Source: Chloroflexota bacterium | GTDB taxonomy: Bacteria; Chloroflexota; Anaerolineae; Anaerolineales; E44-bin32 | DNA: 64,000 nt | Direction of reading: 5' to 3' | NCBI GenBank assembly: GCA_022561385.1 | Contig: JADFRG010000001.1 | Location: 62,001-126,000, forward strand | Part shown: in pieces, positions 8,933 to 17,092 of the stretch | How the letters are laid out: each line of letters starts with the position of its first letter | How positions within the stretch are numbered: the stretch's first letter is position 1 | Position numbers and translations under genes: made by a program | The notes under the pieces: generated by a model | Database searches by the model: none | The model's input: the letters and a program-made list of their open reading frames with translations, nothing else | What the model was told of the DNA's origin: nothing

Positions 8933-9316
8933 TTAGGAGAGGGGATCGAAACCGTCGTCCGGGTAATCATCAGGACCATCGTCGAAGTCGATGCGCACCT
9001 GAAAAGGATCCTGCAGCAGGCGAACCCAAAGCAGCAACTCCTGGCCCTCATCGGACTCTCCCCACCGGGCCGCGATGATTTGCGCCTGGTCGGGCAGGCC
9101 TTCCTCCGAGAGGTATTCGAGGGTCATGGGCTGATGATCGCGCCAGGCCCGATAACAGCGCTCGACAAGCTCTGGGGCATTCTGGCTTCTAAGGCGACAC
9201 ATCGCCACTTGTGAGGGTACTGGGCCTTCAACGAGGCCGGGGAGCCACGAGTCGGTGTCCAGCTCAAACGTGGGTGGTGGGCCTTCGATGATGGTGATTT
9301 TATCGGGTTCTGCCAA
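8933..9316 (-). CDS. Conserved hypothetical acidic protein
   Basis: A 127-residue protein I cannot assign. The middle (residues 30-105) looks folded, with hydrophobic and aromatic residues in QVAMCRLRSQNAPELVERCYRAW cut here for length, followed by MTLEYLSEEG and LLLWVRLLQDPFQVRIDF. The tail is very acidic (DDGPDDYPDDGFDPLS). No signal peptide or membrane segment is present. The start is TTG at 9316 with a TGAGG motif about 6 nt upstream. It is the first gene of a two-gene minus-strand unit with the shortened crotonase, separated by 7 nt. Spacing and composition support a real gene; no function is inferred. Confidence 0.65.
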   Translation of the reverse strand: MAEPDKITIIEGPPPTFELDTDSWLPGLVEGPVPSQVAMCRLRSQNAPELVERCYRAWRDHQPMTLEYLSEEGLPDQAQIIAARWGESDEGQELLLWVRLLQDPFQVRIDFDDGPDDYPDDGFDPLS

Positions 9317-9404
9317 GCAAACCTCAGGATTTGGGGGGCGCGCGCTATGTTACCACAAGCGCTTATCTGTAAGAATTCGTACCCGCCACAAGCGCTGCGC
9401 CCCG

Positions 9405-9410
9405 TAAAAT
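9405..9410 (+). promoter_or_regulatory. -10 element of a predicted leaderless transcript (DUF547 gene)
   Basis: TAAAAT ends 6 nt before the GTG start at 9417. No Shine-Dalgarno is present and no clear -35 is seen. Confidence 0.5.
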
Positions 9411-9416
9411 CATCAT

Positions 9417-10280
9417 GTGAAATCTGAAAACTTTGATTTAAGCGCCTTTGGCGTTCGTACCGCCAATCAAATTGCCAATCGCGTGCTCGGCATCGGCCCA
9501 AACGACCTGCTGAATCCAGAGCCCGCGCGCAGCGGTCTCGAGAATCCGGCGCGCAAGCTGCGAGAAATCGCCAATGATATGCGTGCGCAGGCCATTTCAC
9601 CTGAGACGGGCGAGGTGGACTACGGCAAGCTGGTGGAAAGCGAATCCTACGCGCGTTTCAAAACCTTCGCGCGGGCCCTTCCCTATTGCACCAAAGAAGA
9701 CCTGGGGGATAGGCCCCATCAGATCGCTTTTTGGATCAATCTTTACAACGCACTCATCCTTCACGGCGTTCTCCATTACAAAGTCAGCGGCTCGATGTTG
9801 CGTGACATTGGATTCTTTCGCAGGGTCGCCTACAACGTGGGCGGGATGCGGTTCTCGGCAGATGACATTGAGCATGGCGTGTTGCGCGGCAACCGGCGCC
9901 ATCCCTATCTGCCTTTCACTCAGTTCGCTAAGGGTGATCCGCGGGAGATGATGAGCATCGAGGATCCCGATCCGCGTATGCACTTCGCGCTCGTGTGCGG
10001 CGCGCGCTCGTGTCCGCCGATTTCAGCCTACGACGGCGAGCAATTAGACGCCCAGCTTGATCTGGCGGCCGCGGCCTTCATCAATGGAATCGGCGCCCAG
10101 TTTGATCCTGAGGCCAAGATACTTTTTCTATCTCGCATTTTTAAGTGGTATGCGGGGGACTTTGGAGGAAGGGAAGGCGCGCTGCGGCTGGTGGACCAGT
10201 ACTTGGATACATCCGTAGATATTGCCGGCGCCCGAATCCGTTATCTCCCCTACGACTGGTCGGTGAACTCGCTGGCCTGA
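9417..10280 (+). CDS. DUF547 domain protein
   Basis: Protein of 287 residues with the DUF547 domain across about residues 75-270. Recognised stretches are HQIAFWINLYNALILHGVL, IEHGVLRGNRRHP, HFALVCGARSCPPI and FLSRIFKWYAGDFG. The FALVCGARSCP and FWINLYNA blocks hold the conserved Asn, Cys and aromatic residues of the family. DUF547 resembles cysteine-protease-like folds, but no activity is established. No signal peptide or membrane segment is found. The start must be GTG at 9417, because the ATG three bases earlier is followed directly by TGA. A -10 hexamer 6 nt upstream and the absence of a ribosome site suggest leaderless translation. Confidence 0.85.
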   Translation: MKSENFDLSAFGVRTANQIANRVLGIGPNDLLNPEPARSGLENPARKLREIANDMRAQAISPETGEVDYGKLVESESYARFKTFARALPYCTKEDLGDRPHQIAFWINLYNALILHGVLHYKVSGSMLRDIGFFRRVAYNVGGMRFSADDIEHGVLRGNRRHPYLPFTQFAKGDPREMMSIEDPDPRMHFALVCGARSCPPISAYDGEQLDAQLDLAAAAFINGIGAQFDPEAKILFLSRIFKWYAGDFGGREGALRLVDQYLDTSVDIAGARIRYLPYDWSVNSLA

Positions 10281-10368
10281 GGCTCAGCTGCCTGGATCTC
10301 CGCCCCCGCATCCGATGCTGGAAACTGAGGGTTGGGCGGAAGCTTGCACCGACTCCTGGAACTAAAGT

Positions 10369-11580
10369 CTAAAAGGTGAGCGTGACCTTGATGGCGCCGG
10401 TCCCCTTGTCCATCGCGGTCGTGATCGCCTTATGATATTCGGCAAAAGGGAAACGATGTGTGATGAGTTCGGCCTCGTTCAGTACCCCTTTTTGAAGCAT
10501 TTCGATTACGAGGTCGAACGTGTGCAAGCGCCTTCCGTCTAATTCCTCCATTCCGAATGTCTTAGATCCAATGAGATCAACTTCCTGGAACCAGATCGGC
10601 GATGTATCAAACTTCATTTGATTGAGCGATATTCCGACGATGACCGCGGTCCCTCCAGCCCTCGACAGGCGCAGCGCATCCCGCAACGTGTACTTGTTTC
10701 CCACGCAATCGTAAACCACGTCGAATCCACCCAGGACCATGCCCCGGTTTAGCATACTCTGGTAATACTTCGCCTTTGTAATTAGGGCCGCCTTGGCATA
10801 GATGTCTCCTCCGTCGCTGATCACCTCATCCGCCCCCAGTCGCTTAGCCGCCTCTCCCTGGTGGGAGTAGCGCACGACGGAGGTGACGTGACTCTCGGGA
10901 GAGAGCGCCTTCAGAGCCTGCAGGGTCAGCAGCCCGATGATCCCTGATCCAATCACCAGCGCCTTTTCGCCTGCCTCAGGGCGCCTTCGGAGCACCGCGT
11001 GCGCCGCCACCGCCATAGGCTCGATGAGTGAGGCCTGATCGTCAGTGAGATCATCCGGAACGGGCCAGACCTCGCTTTCATGCGCGGTATAACTGTCTGC
11101 CCAACCGCTACCTACGCCCACGGGGCCCTCACCGAGCGAGCCGTTTTCGCACAATCGCGTATCGCCCCGCGCACAGTACTCGCACGGCGTATCGAGCTCC
11201 TGTGTGTAGCAGTTGGGGCTGCCGCCCGGCCTGGCTTCGATGACCACCCGGTCGCCCACCTTGAAACGCTCGACTCCCGGCCCAATCTCTGCAACTTCAC
11301 CCACGGCTTCATGTCCGAGGTAAATGCGGTTGATGCCGGGCAGCGCGGCCGGCGCCACTCGGGGATCTGCATCCAGGAAGAAAAGTGTGAGATCCGTTGC
11401 ACAGATTCCACACTGGCGATTGCGCACCCGCAGCCATCTGGGCCCGGGCAACTCCGGATCGGGGATCTCTTCCACGCCGGTGGGTGCAATTGGAGTCCAG
11501 ATGACACCTGGCCAAATTCGCTTAATTGCCAGGGTGACCAGGGCCTTGGGAATGTTCTTGTCGAAGTAGATGGCTTTCAA
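10369..11580 (-). CDS. Zinc-dependent medium-chain dehydrogenase (MDR family)
   Basis: NAD(P)-dependent alcohol or polyol dehydrogenase of 403 residues. The catalytic zinc site is shown by CGICATD and LGHEAVGEV. A structural-zinc lobe holds four cysteines in the NCY...CEYCARGDTRLC stretch. The Rossmann motif is ALVIGSGIIGLL. N-terminal and lobe features resemble glucose/sorbitol-type MDR enzymes, but the substrate is not certain. The gene is the last of a minus-strand unit: it starts 6 nt after the stop of a complete crotonase, which itself follows a HicB/DinB fusion gene by 21 nt. No dedicated promoter is visible in that gap. Confidence 0.88.
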   Translation of the reverse strand: MKAIYFDKNIPKALVTLAIKRIWPGVIWTPIAPTGVEEIPDPELPGPRWLRVRNRQCGICATDLTLFFLDADPRVAPAALPGINRIYLGHEAVGEVAEIGPGVERFKVGDRVVIEARPGGSPNCYTQELDTPCEYCARGDTRLCENGSLGEGPVGVGSGWADSYTAHESEVWPVPDDLTDDQASLIEPMAVAAHAVLRRRPEAGEKALVIGSGIIGLLTLQALKALSPESHVTSVVRYSHQGEAAKRLGADEVISDGGDIYAKAALITKAKYYQSMLNRGMVLGGFDVVYDCVGNKYTLRDALRLSRAGGTAVIVGISLNQMKFDTSPIWFQEVDLIGSKTFGMEELDGRRLHTFDLVIEMLQKGVLNEAELITHRFPFAEYHKAITTAMDKGTGAIKVTLTF

Positions 11581-11586
11581 GGCGGG

Positions 11587-12360
11587 TCAGATACCTTTCC
11601 ACTCGGCCGGGCGCTTCTCCTCAAAAGCCTGCATACCTTCCTTTTGATCTTCCGTGCTGAAGAGGAAGTAAAAGCTGCGCCGCTCGTCTGCAATCCCATC
11701 CGCCAGAAAACTTTCGAATGCGTTGTTTATTGCTTCTTTGCCAAATCGAATAGCCAGCGGAGCGCGCTCGGCGATCTCGTTGGCGAGCTGGATGGCATTT
11801 TCCAGGTAGAGTTCGACCGGCGCCACCCGGTTGACCAGCCCGTAGCGCAGCGCTTCGTCCGCAGACATATTGCGGTTGTTGAGCACCATCTCCATCGCCA
11901 GCGCTTTCCCCACCGCGCGCGTCAGCCGCTGTGTGCCGCCGGCGCCGGGAATGACGCCTAAGTTAATTTCCGGTTGGCCGAAAATGGCGGTTTCGGAGGC
12001 CACAATCATGTCGCACCCCATGGCCAACTCGTGTCCCCCACCCAGGCACCACCCCGAGACGGCTGCAATCACCGGCACTTTGATATTCCGGATCCGATCC
12101 CAAATAGCGATGCGGTCCGCCTTGATCATGTCCACCGCTGAGGCGCCCGCCATCTCCTTGATGTCCGCCCCGGCCGCGAACGCGCGCTCGTCGCCAGTGA
12201 GAACGATGGCGCCGATATCCGGATCGGCGTCAAAATCCTCAAGTGCGGTCGATAATTCCTGCATGACGGTTGTGTTGAGGGCGTTCAAGGCCTTCGGGCG
12301 GTTGATCTGAATCAGGCCCACGCGGTCGTGAACCTCGGTTTTGATGGCGGAATAAGTCAT
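11587..12360 (-). CDS. Enoyl-CoA hydratase (crotonase family), complete
   Basis: Hydrates trans-2-enoyl-CoA in fatty-acid or related acyl-CoA degradation. The 257-residue chain is full length. Both catalytic glutamates are present: E111 in GGGHELAMG and E131 in GQPEINLGVIPGAGG. The oxyanion-hole strand FAAGADIKEM and the C-terminal AFEEKRPAEWKG are also present. The ATG has GGGAGGC about 6 nt upstream. It lies between a HicB/DinB fusion gene and an MDR dehydrogenase, all on the minus strand with gaps of 21 and 6 nt. It is a useful internal reference for the shortened crotonase 3 kb away. Confidence 0.93.
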   Translation of the reverse strand: MTYSAIKTEVHDRVGLIQINRPKALNALNTTVMQELSTALEDFDADPDIGAIVLTGDERAFAAGADIKEMAGASAVDMIKADRIAIWDRIRNIKVPVIAAVSGWCLGGGHELAMGCDMIVASETAIFGQPEINLGVIPGAGGTQRLTRAVGKALAMEMVLNNRNMSADEALRYGLVNRVAPVELYLENAIQLANEIAERAPLAIRFGKEAINNAFESFLADGIADERRSFYFLFSTEDQKEGMQAFEEKRPAEWKGI

Positions 12361-12381
12361 GCGTGCCTCCCGGCTTCCGAC

Positions 12382-13053
12382 CTATAGTCGCAGTTTGAGC
12401 TCTCGAATGTCTTTAGTGTGTTCGCGCTCGTGCCACAACGTACGGCGCATCACCTTGCGCGCGGTCCAAGTCTCTCCCGACAATGTAACCACCCCTCTGC
12501 GCCCGGCCAGCGCCGGCAAGCTGGCCAAGGTGTGATCGCGTACTTTGACCAGCCGGGCCCTCGGATCGGCCGGTAATTCGCTAGTGGCGAGCGCCAATCC
12601 CAACCGATCGCAATACCATTGCTCCGCGGTCGCGACATGGTCGAGCAAACCCATGACCGACCATCTCTCGCCAGGAAGTTCGGTGGTCGCAGCTTCGTCA
12701 CTGATTTGTTCCAGCTCGGTCTCCAGATCCTGGCGGGAGGCGCGCAGGATAGTCTCCAGTTCTTGAACTTCGCTCTCTGCCAGCGGAGGTCGATCGGAGG
12801 CAAAGAAGGCATTTACTTCGTAGTCCTGTTCGTAAATCCATGAACGGGCCACCTCGGCCACGATCATTGGCCCCGATAGACCCGAAATCCGAAGACCGTG
12901 ATTGTTGGCCCATTCAACGTACCTATCTACGGCCTTTGGTACGCCGCTGATGGCGGTCTCACGCTCCTTGTGGGAGTTGAAGCAGCCCGGGAGATCTGGG
13001 ACGTGTGCCACCCACTTCCCTTCCAATTCCTCTGCGCACACTAGATAAGGCAC
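12382..13053 (-). CDS. HicB-like domain fused to DinB/DUF664-type domain
   Basis: Two-part protein of 223 residues. Residues 1-65 look like a HicB-type antitoxin fold (YLVCAEELEGKWVAHVPDLPGC, here listed in parts: WVAHVPDLPGCF is the core). The C-terminal half from about residue 85 looks like a DinB-type four-helix bundle, with WSVMGLLDHVATAEQWY and TLWHEREHTKDIRELKL; H-x3-E and HEREH could hold a metal. DinB-type proteins include bacillithiol- or mycothiol-dependent transferases, and HicB domains usually neutralise HicA toxins. No hicA partner is adjacent. The start codon is GTG. It heads the unit with a crotonase and an MDR dehydrogenase. Function is not inferred. Confidence 0.7.
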   Translation of the reverse strand: MPYLVCAEELEGKWVAHVPDLPGCFNSHKERETAISGVPKAVDRYVEWANNHGLRISGLSGPMIVAEVARSWIYEQDYEVNAFFASDRPPLAESEVQELETILRASRQDLETELEQISDEAATTELPGERWSVMGLLDHVATAEQWYCDRLGLALATSELPADPRARLVKVRDHTLASLPALAGRRGVVTLSGETWTARKVMRRTLWHEREHTKDIRELKLRL

Positions 13054-13093
13054 CCCGGCTAACCCCCCGATCCGCCTTGTGAACGGAGAGCTA

Positions 13094-13121
13094 TTGCGTC
13101 AGCAAAGGGATGCCCTATACT
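13094..13121 (+). promoter_or_regulatory. Promoter of the Flp pilin gene
   Basis: TTGCGT (13094-13099), a 16-nt spacer and TATACT (13116-13121), 40 nt before the pilin ATG. Confidence 0.6.
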
Positions 13122-13161
13122 GGCCTCGTTATGCAAATTATCCGACTTATTGAGGGCACTC

Positions 13162-13305
13162 ATGATTTTCTCTTCCGGGAAGGGTCAGGGGCTCGTTGAG
13201 TATGCGCTGCTGATCCTGTTGGTGGGCATAGCGGTGATCGTACTGCTTGCGCTTTTTGGGACAGGGGTGGGCAATATGTTCAGCAACGTCATTTCGAATA
13301 TCTAG
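13162..13305 (+). CDS. Flp-type (type IVb) pilin subunit
   Basis: A 47-residue protein. The short head MIFSSGKGQG is followed by LVEYALLILL, a hydrophobic helix to about residue 32, and a small polar tail (GTGVGNMFSNVISNI). The GQGLVEYALL stretch, with Glu at position 5 after the presumed cleavage at the G/L junction, is the hallmark of Flp/Fap pilins of Tad systems. The ATG is preceded by GAGGG at a spacing of about 5 nt and by a good promoter. No tad secretion ATPase, CpaB or prepilin peptidase occurs in the window, so assembly must rely on genes elsewhere. The size and pattern are diagnostic enough for a firm family call. Confidence 0.85.
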   Translation: MIFSSGKGQGLVEYALLILLVGIAVIVLLALFGTGVGNMFSNVISNI

Positions 13306-13382
13306 TCCGCCTCTCCTGCAGCACCAAAATTTGAAATCATGCGGGCGCGCGCTTTGCGCGCTCCGGTTGGTTCGGCGAATGC

Positions 13383-13580
13383 CTAAGCTGCCCCCGCCTT
13401 CTCCACCCATTTTTTAAGCCGCCGAGCCAATTCCCTCCGTGAAAGCAGGATCCTGCGATCGCAGGTCCGACATTTCAGACCGATATCCGCCCCGAGACGA
13501 ACGACCCGCCAGTCCGAACCGCCGCACGGATGCGGCTTTTTCAGACGCAAAACATCGTCCAACTGAAGTTCTACAAGCAC
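13383..13580 (-). CDS. DUF951 family small protein
   Basis: A 65-residue protein. It carries the DUF951 pattern DVLRLKKPHPCGG, then DWRVVRLGADIGLKC and CDRRILLSRRE. Three cysteines (HPCGG, LKCRTC) could form a zinc site, and the basic C-terminal helix (RRELARRLKKW) suggests nucleic-acid contact. The function of the family is unknown. Firmicutes and Chloroflexi often carry one copy. The start is GTG at 13580. It points toward the Flp pilin gene, ending 78 nt after that gene's stop. Confidence 0.85.
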   Translation of the reverse strand: MLVELQLDDVLRLKKPHPCGGSDWRVVRLGADIGLKCRTCDRRILLSRRELARRLKKWVEKAGAA

Positions 13581-13700
13581 TTTTGGTCCTGCCTTGTGGG
13601 GATCGAGGCATTATATCATTGGGCAGCTGCTCGCCGAATTACGGGCTTTTTTCCGGCCATCGGCTCCCTGCCCTCAACCGGGCCCCTTAGAGGCAAATGG

Positions 13701-13706
13701 TATAAT
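13701..13706 (+). promoter_or_regulatory. -10 element of a predicted leaderless transcript (M50 protease gene)
   Basis: Consensus TATAAT ends 8 nt before the ATG at 13715, so the start point would fall at or within a few bases of the start codon. Confidence 0.6.
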
Positions 13707-13714
13707 CGCCGGCC

Positions 13715-14353
13715 ATGCTCGGATTGTTTGGCGACAGCCCCGCACAGTTTGTCTATCTTGTCATCAGCATGGTTGTCGCGCTAACGATTCACGAGTTGGC
13801 CCACGGCTGGACCGCGTTTCAATTGGGGGATGATACCGCCCAGCGTGCCGGCCGCCTCACTTTAAATCCGCTCAAACACCTGGATCCCCTCGGCAGCTTG
13901 ATGATTCTTTTTGCCGGATTCGGCTGGGCGAAACCGGTGCCCTTCGATCCATACACCGTCACCCGCCGTACCCCGGCCGGCGTCATGCTTGTGGCCGCGG
14001 CGGGGCCCCTTTCCAATCTGCTTATGGCGATCGTAGCCTCCATCCCCTTTCAGACCGGTCTCCTGAGCTCGGCGCTGGCTTCAGGGGGCCTGCTCCTTTA
14101 TGCACGGCCGTTCCTCGCCACGTTCATCTACCTCAACCTGATTCTCTTGTTTTTCAACCTGCTCCCTGTCTCGCCTCTGGACGGGGAAAAGGTGCTGACC
14201 TATTTCCTGCCACCGAGCGGGCAGGCCACCATGGCCAGGCTTCGCCCCTACGGCCCCATGTTGCTGATCCTGTTGATGGTCGCCGGCCGCGGCATTTTCA
14301 ATGTTGTGATTGGAACGCCCGTAAACCAGCTCTTCCAATTGCTCGTTTCCTGA
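13715..14353 (+). CDS. Site-2-protease family (M50) membrane metalloprotease
   Basis: Intramembrane zinc protease of the compact M50B type, 212 residues. The HExxH motif is HELAH at residues 26-30 inside the first hydrophobic segment. The third zinc ligand is the Asp of [10 protein letters not shown] near residue 157. GxxxxPVPF and [12 protein letters not shown] complete the family pattern. About five or six membrane segments are likely. There are no PDZ or CBS domains, so it resembles the short forms of unknown substrate rather than RseP or SpoIVFB. A consensus -10 hexamer only 8 nt upstream and no ribosome site predict leaderless translation. kbl follows after 34 nt. Confidence 0.92.
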   Translation: MLGLFGDSPAQFVYLVISMVVALTIHELAHGWTAFQLGDDTAQRAGRLTLNPLKHLDPLGSLMILFAGFGWAKPVPFDPYTVTRRTPAGVMLVAAAGPLSNLLMAIVASIPFQTGLLSSALASGGLLLYARPFLATFIYLNLILLFFNLLPVSPLDGEKVLTYFLPPSGQATMARLRPYGPMLLILLMVAGRGIFNVVIGTPVNQLFQLLVS

Positions 14354-14387
14354 CCCTCGTCACCTTAAACCACCGTTCGAGGAACCC

Positions 14388-15569
14388 ATGACCAAGACCG
14401 ATTGGATTTCGGACGAGCTCGCCGATCTTCGGGAGGCCGGACTGTACACGCAGATCCGCACGGTTGAATCCCCACAAGGGGCCTGGCTTCGGGTCGACGG
14501 TCAGAAAGTTCTCAATTTCAGTTCCAATAACTATCTGGGGCTGGCCAATCACCCGCGTTTGGTGAAGGCCGCCAAGTCCGCCCTCGATAATTACGGAGTG
14601 GGGCCGGCGGCCGTGCGTACGATCGCGGGCACGATGGAGCTTCATCTCCAGTTGGAGTCGCGTTTGGCAGCCTTCAAAGGCGTAGAAGCCGCCATCACGT
14701 TTCAATCGGGCTTCAATGCCAATCTGGCCGCAATTCCGGCGCTTGTGGGAAAGGGGGATGTGATCTATTCAGACGAGCTGAACCATGCCAGTATCATCGA
14801 CGGAAGCCGGCTGTCTGGAGCGAAGATCTTCCGCTACCCGCACGCGGACGCCCAAGGTCTTGGGCAAGTCGTCAAGGAGCATCGGCGTGATGACTATCGC
14901 CGTTCGCTCATCGTCACCGATGGAGTCTTCAGCATGGACGGAGATGTCGCCCCGTTGGATGAGATCTATTCCGTCGCCCATGAATTTGACTGCCTGCTTA
15001 TGGTTGACGACGCGCACGGCGAGGGAGTTCTTGGAAACGGTGGCCGCGGCATCGTTGACCATTTTGGCCTGCATGGCAAGGTCGACATCGAAGTAGGCAC
15101 ACTGTCTAAGGCCTTTGGCGTTGTGGGGGGCGTGGTCACCGGCACCCAGATGATCATCGACTGGCTCCGCCAGCGCGGCCGCCCTTTTCTGTTCTCGTCG
15201 GCCATGACTGCGCCAGACGTTGCCGCTTGCCTGGCGGCCATCGATCTTCTGGAAGAGTCATCGGCGCTCGTGGAGCAATTGTGGGAGAACACCGCGTATT
15301 TCAAGGGGCAGATGAAGCGGCTGGGCTTTGACACCGGACTCAGTTCTACTCCAATTGTGCCCATCATGATCGGCGAGGCCCCATTGGCACAGACCTTCAG
15401 CCGTCGATTGTTCGAAGAAGGCGTATTCGCGATGGCAATCGGCTTCCCAACGGTTGCGCGCGGCAAGGCCCGTATTCGAGTTATGAACTCGGCCGCTCAT
15501 AGCCGGAAGGATCTCGACCAGGGCCTGGCGGCCTTTGAACGAGTCGGGAAGGAATTGGAAATAATATAG
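14388..15569 (+). CDS. kbl: Glycine C-acetyltransferase (2-amino-3-ketobutyrate CoA ligase)
   Basis: PLP enzyme of the alpha-oxoamine synthase family, 393 residues (E. coli Kbl 398). It interconverts glycine plus acetyl-CoA with 2-amino-3-oxobutyrate in threonine breakdown. [14 protein letters not shown] and [16 protein letters not shown] are typical of Kbl. The PLP lysine is K241 in GTLSKAFG; H133 in NHASIIDG and DDAHGEG contact the cofactor. The biotin enzyme BioF is a close relative, but no bio genes are near and the N-terminal motifs fit Kbl better. It follows the M50 protease gene by 34 nt in the same direction. No threonine dehydrogenase gene is adjacent, although an MDR enzyme lies at 10369-11580. 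Confidence 0.88.
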   Translation: MTKTDWISDELADLREAGLYTQIRTVESPQGAWLRVDGQKVLNFSSNNYLGLANHPRLVKAAKSALDNYGVGPAAVRTIAGTMELHLQLESRLAAFKGVEAAITFQSGFNANLAAIPALVGKGDVIYSDELNHASIIDGSRLSGAKIFRYPHADAQGLGQVVKEHRRDDYRRSLIVTDGVFSMDGDVAPLDEIYSVAHEFDCLLMVDDAHGEGVLGNGGRGIVDHFGLHGKVDIEVGTLSKAFGVVGGVVTGTQMIIDWLRQRGRPFLFSSAMTAPDVAACLAAIDLLEESSALVEQLWENTAYFKGQMKRLGFDTGLSSTPIVPIMIGEAPLAQTFSRRLFEEGVFAMAIGFPTVARGKARIRVMNSAAHSRKDLDQGLAAFERVGKELEII

Positions 15570-15742
15570 CGATTGAAGATTGAAATTGACAGGCGAAAAA
15601 GGAGCCCCGGCCAGGATGTGATGGTAGCCGGCTTATCGCCGGCGAGGATCGATGAGGCCAGGGCCGGGCGAATTATAGTGCCATTTGTGACGTCGATCAC
15701 GATTGGCGATCTGAACCTGGTTTTGGGGATTGTGGCGGAGGA

Positions 15743-16060
15743 TTAGAACTGAAATCGCGGCTGATGCCGAACAATCTTGCGCCTATAGTTGACCACGAAT
15801 TCTTGGAGTCGACCCTCCAGCTCGAGGAACTCATGCGATGAGAGCCCTTTTTCAAGCGCTTCGGGGGTCTCGGCCATAAACCCGATCAAACGAAGGGGAT
15901 AGGGCCCATAGGCCGTGTGCCAAGCCTCGCACATGGGCAGTCCCAAGTTCTCCATGGCAGGGATGAACTCACCCAACACGTACCGAAAATATTCCTCCCG
16001 AAGCTCGGGGAGCGGGTCGTAACTCAGCAGAACCTTCACGGTAGTACCGTTAACTTGCAC
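15743..16060 (-). CDS. Hypothetical protein, possible dimeric alpha/beta-barrel type
   Basis: A 105-residue protein without a recognised domain. It opens VKVLLSYDPLPELREEYFRYV and continues with FIPAMENLGLPMCEAWHTAYG (both read here as loose stretches), GFMAETPEALEKGL and a basic, aromatic end (NYRRKIVRHQPRFQF). The alternation of short strands with two amphipathic helices suggests a NIPSNAP-like ferredoxin fold, but this is only an impression. The start is GTG at 16060, or a second GTG 21 nt further in. A possible small gene ends 6 nt upstream, and a TATAAT on the minus strand at 16271-16276 could serve both. Confidence 0.6.
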   Translation of the reverse strand: MQVNGTTVKVLLSYDPLPELREEYFRYVLGEFIPAMENLGLPMCEAWHTAYGPYPLRLIGFMAETPEALEKGLSSHEFLELEGRLQEFVVNYRRKIVRHQPRFQF

Positions 16061-16066
16061 CCTAAT

Positions 16067-16261
16067 CTATCTCATTGCGTCGGACGGGGCGCCGGATATA
16101 GAGCTATTCTGCGGTCCTTCGCCGTTCCGCCCTGTCGCGTGTCGGCCGCCCTCCCGGCATTTATTTCCATCGAATCCGACAGCACCCTTCATCAGAGAGA
16201 CATAGATCCCCGCCTCGATCGTCAGTGGTTTGAGCAAGTCCCCCAGCGTCTTGGTGGTCAA
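16067..16261 (-). CDS. Possible small protein upstream of the 105-residue gene
   Basis: A 64-codon frame from TTG at 16261. The first half is protein-like (LGDLLKPLTIEAGIYVSLMKG), while the second half is low-information. A minus-strand TATAAT (16276-16271) ends 9 nt before the TTG, the spacing seen at other predicted leaderless genes here, and the frame stops 6 nt before the next gene. It could equally be a non-coding leader. Confidence 0.3.
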   Translation of the reverse strand: MTTKTLGDLLKPLTIEAGIYVSLMKGAVGFDGNKCREGGRHATGRNGEGPQNSSISGAPSDAMR

Positions 16262-16285
16262 AGTTTGCGGATTATATCACCCGGG

Positions 16286-16291
16286 TAGAAT
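16286..16291 (+). promoter_or_regulatory. -10 element of a predicted leaderless transcript (mobA)
   Basis: TAGAAT ends 6 nt before the mobA ATG. No ribosome site is visible. A divergent TATAAT for the minus strand lies at 16271-16276. Confidence 0.5.
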
Positions 16292-16297
16292 CGACCC

Positions 16298-16933
16298 ATG
16301 ATTACGGTCGCTATTCAGGCGGGCGGACGGTCGAGCAGGATGGGGCGCGACAAAGCGCTCCTTCAGCTGGGAGGAATAACGCTGATCGAGCACGTGTTAC
16401 GGACAGTAGATGGCCTCGGAGATGAGGTCCTTATCACGACAAATCGACCCGAGGCTTACGAATTCTTGGGGAAGAGAATGGTGGAGGACCGTCAGCCCGG
16501 AGCGGGTGCCCTCCACGGACTGCTGACCGCTCTGGAGGCAGCGCGCGGGGAGCGCATTCTGCTGCTTGGGTGCGATATGCCCTTCGTTAATCGAGACCTG
16601 CTTCAGCACATGTTGGGCATAACTACCGAGGCCGAGGTGGTTATCCCCCGGCGCGGTGGAAAGTTTCAGCCACTACACGCGATTTACGCCAAATCCTGTG
16701 CCGGGCCCGTGCGCCAATCGTTGGAGGCTGACGAGAGGCGTATGATCAGCTTCTTTCCTCACATTCAAACGTGGATCGTGGAACAGGAAACGTTAGATCG
16801 ATACGATCCGGAGGGGCTGAGTTTCTTCAACGCCAACACGCCGGAGGAACTGGCGCACGCGGAACAACTGCTTGGCGGTGGAAATTCTCGGGGCAGTACG
16901 GCGGCTCCGGAACCCAGTACCACACCGCCTTAA
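16298..16933 (+). CDS. mobA: Molybdenum cofactor guanylyltransferase, MobA-like
   Basis: Nucleotidyltransferase of 211 residues. It joins GMP to molybdopterin, or CMP in the related MocA, for molybdoenzymes. The N-terminal nucleotide loop reads AIQAGGRSSRMGRDKALL, the metal-binding Asp lies in LLGCDMPFV, and NANTPEELAHAE closes the fold, all typical. MobA versus MocA cannot be decided by eye; the window encodes a xanthine-dehydrogenase-type hydroxylase, and that family commonly uses the CMP form. The start ATG follows a -10 hexamer by 6 nt, so the mRNA may be leaderless. It stands alone, about 20 kb from the molybdenum hydroxylase operon. Confidence 0.85.
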   Translation: MITVAIQAGGRSSRMGRDKALLQLGGITLIEHVLRTVDGLGDEVLITTNRPEAYEFLGKRMVEDRQPGAGALHGLLTALEAARGERILLLGCDMPFVNRDLLQHMLGITTEAEVVIPRRGGKFQPLHAIYAKSCAGPVRQSLEADERRMISFFPHIQTWIVEQETLDRYDPEGLSFFNANTPEELAHAEQLLGGGNSRGSTAAPEPSTTPP

Positions 16934-17092
16934 AAAAACACAGGCAGACATCTAGATGAGGGGGACACCCAGACGTCTGACTGTGCGCGCTAGTATACCG
17001 ATTCAATTTTTGACCGTCAAGACTCGCCGGATTCGATCGCGGTCCAGATCCAACTCGACTGTTATACTCCCCCGGATTCTGTGGAATATTGC

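Noticed and set aside
11080..11961. 293-codon frame opposite the dehydrogenase and crotonase genes
   Set aside because: Antisense to two genes with full motifs; no domain pattern of its own.
13341..13366. Terminator after the Flp pilin gene
   Set aside because: A GCGCGC palindrome is present but lacks a T run, so evidence is too weak.
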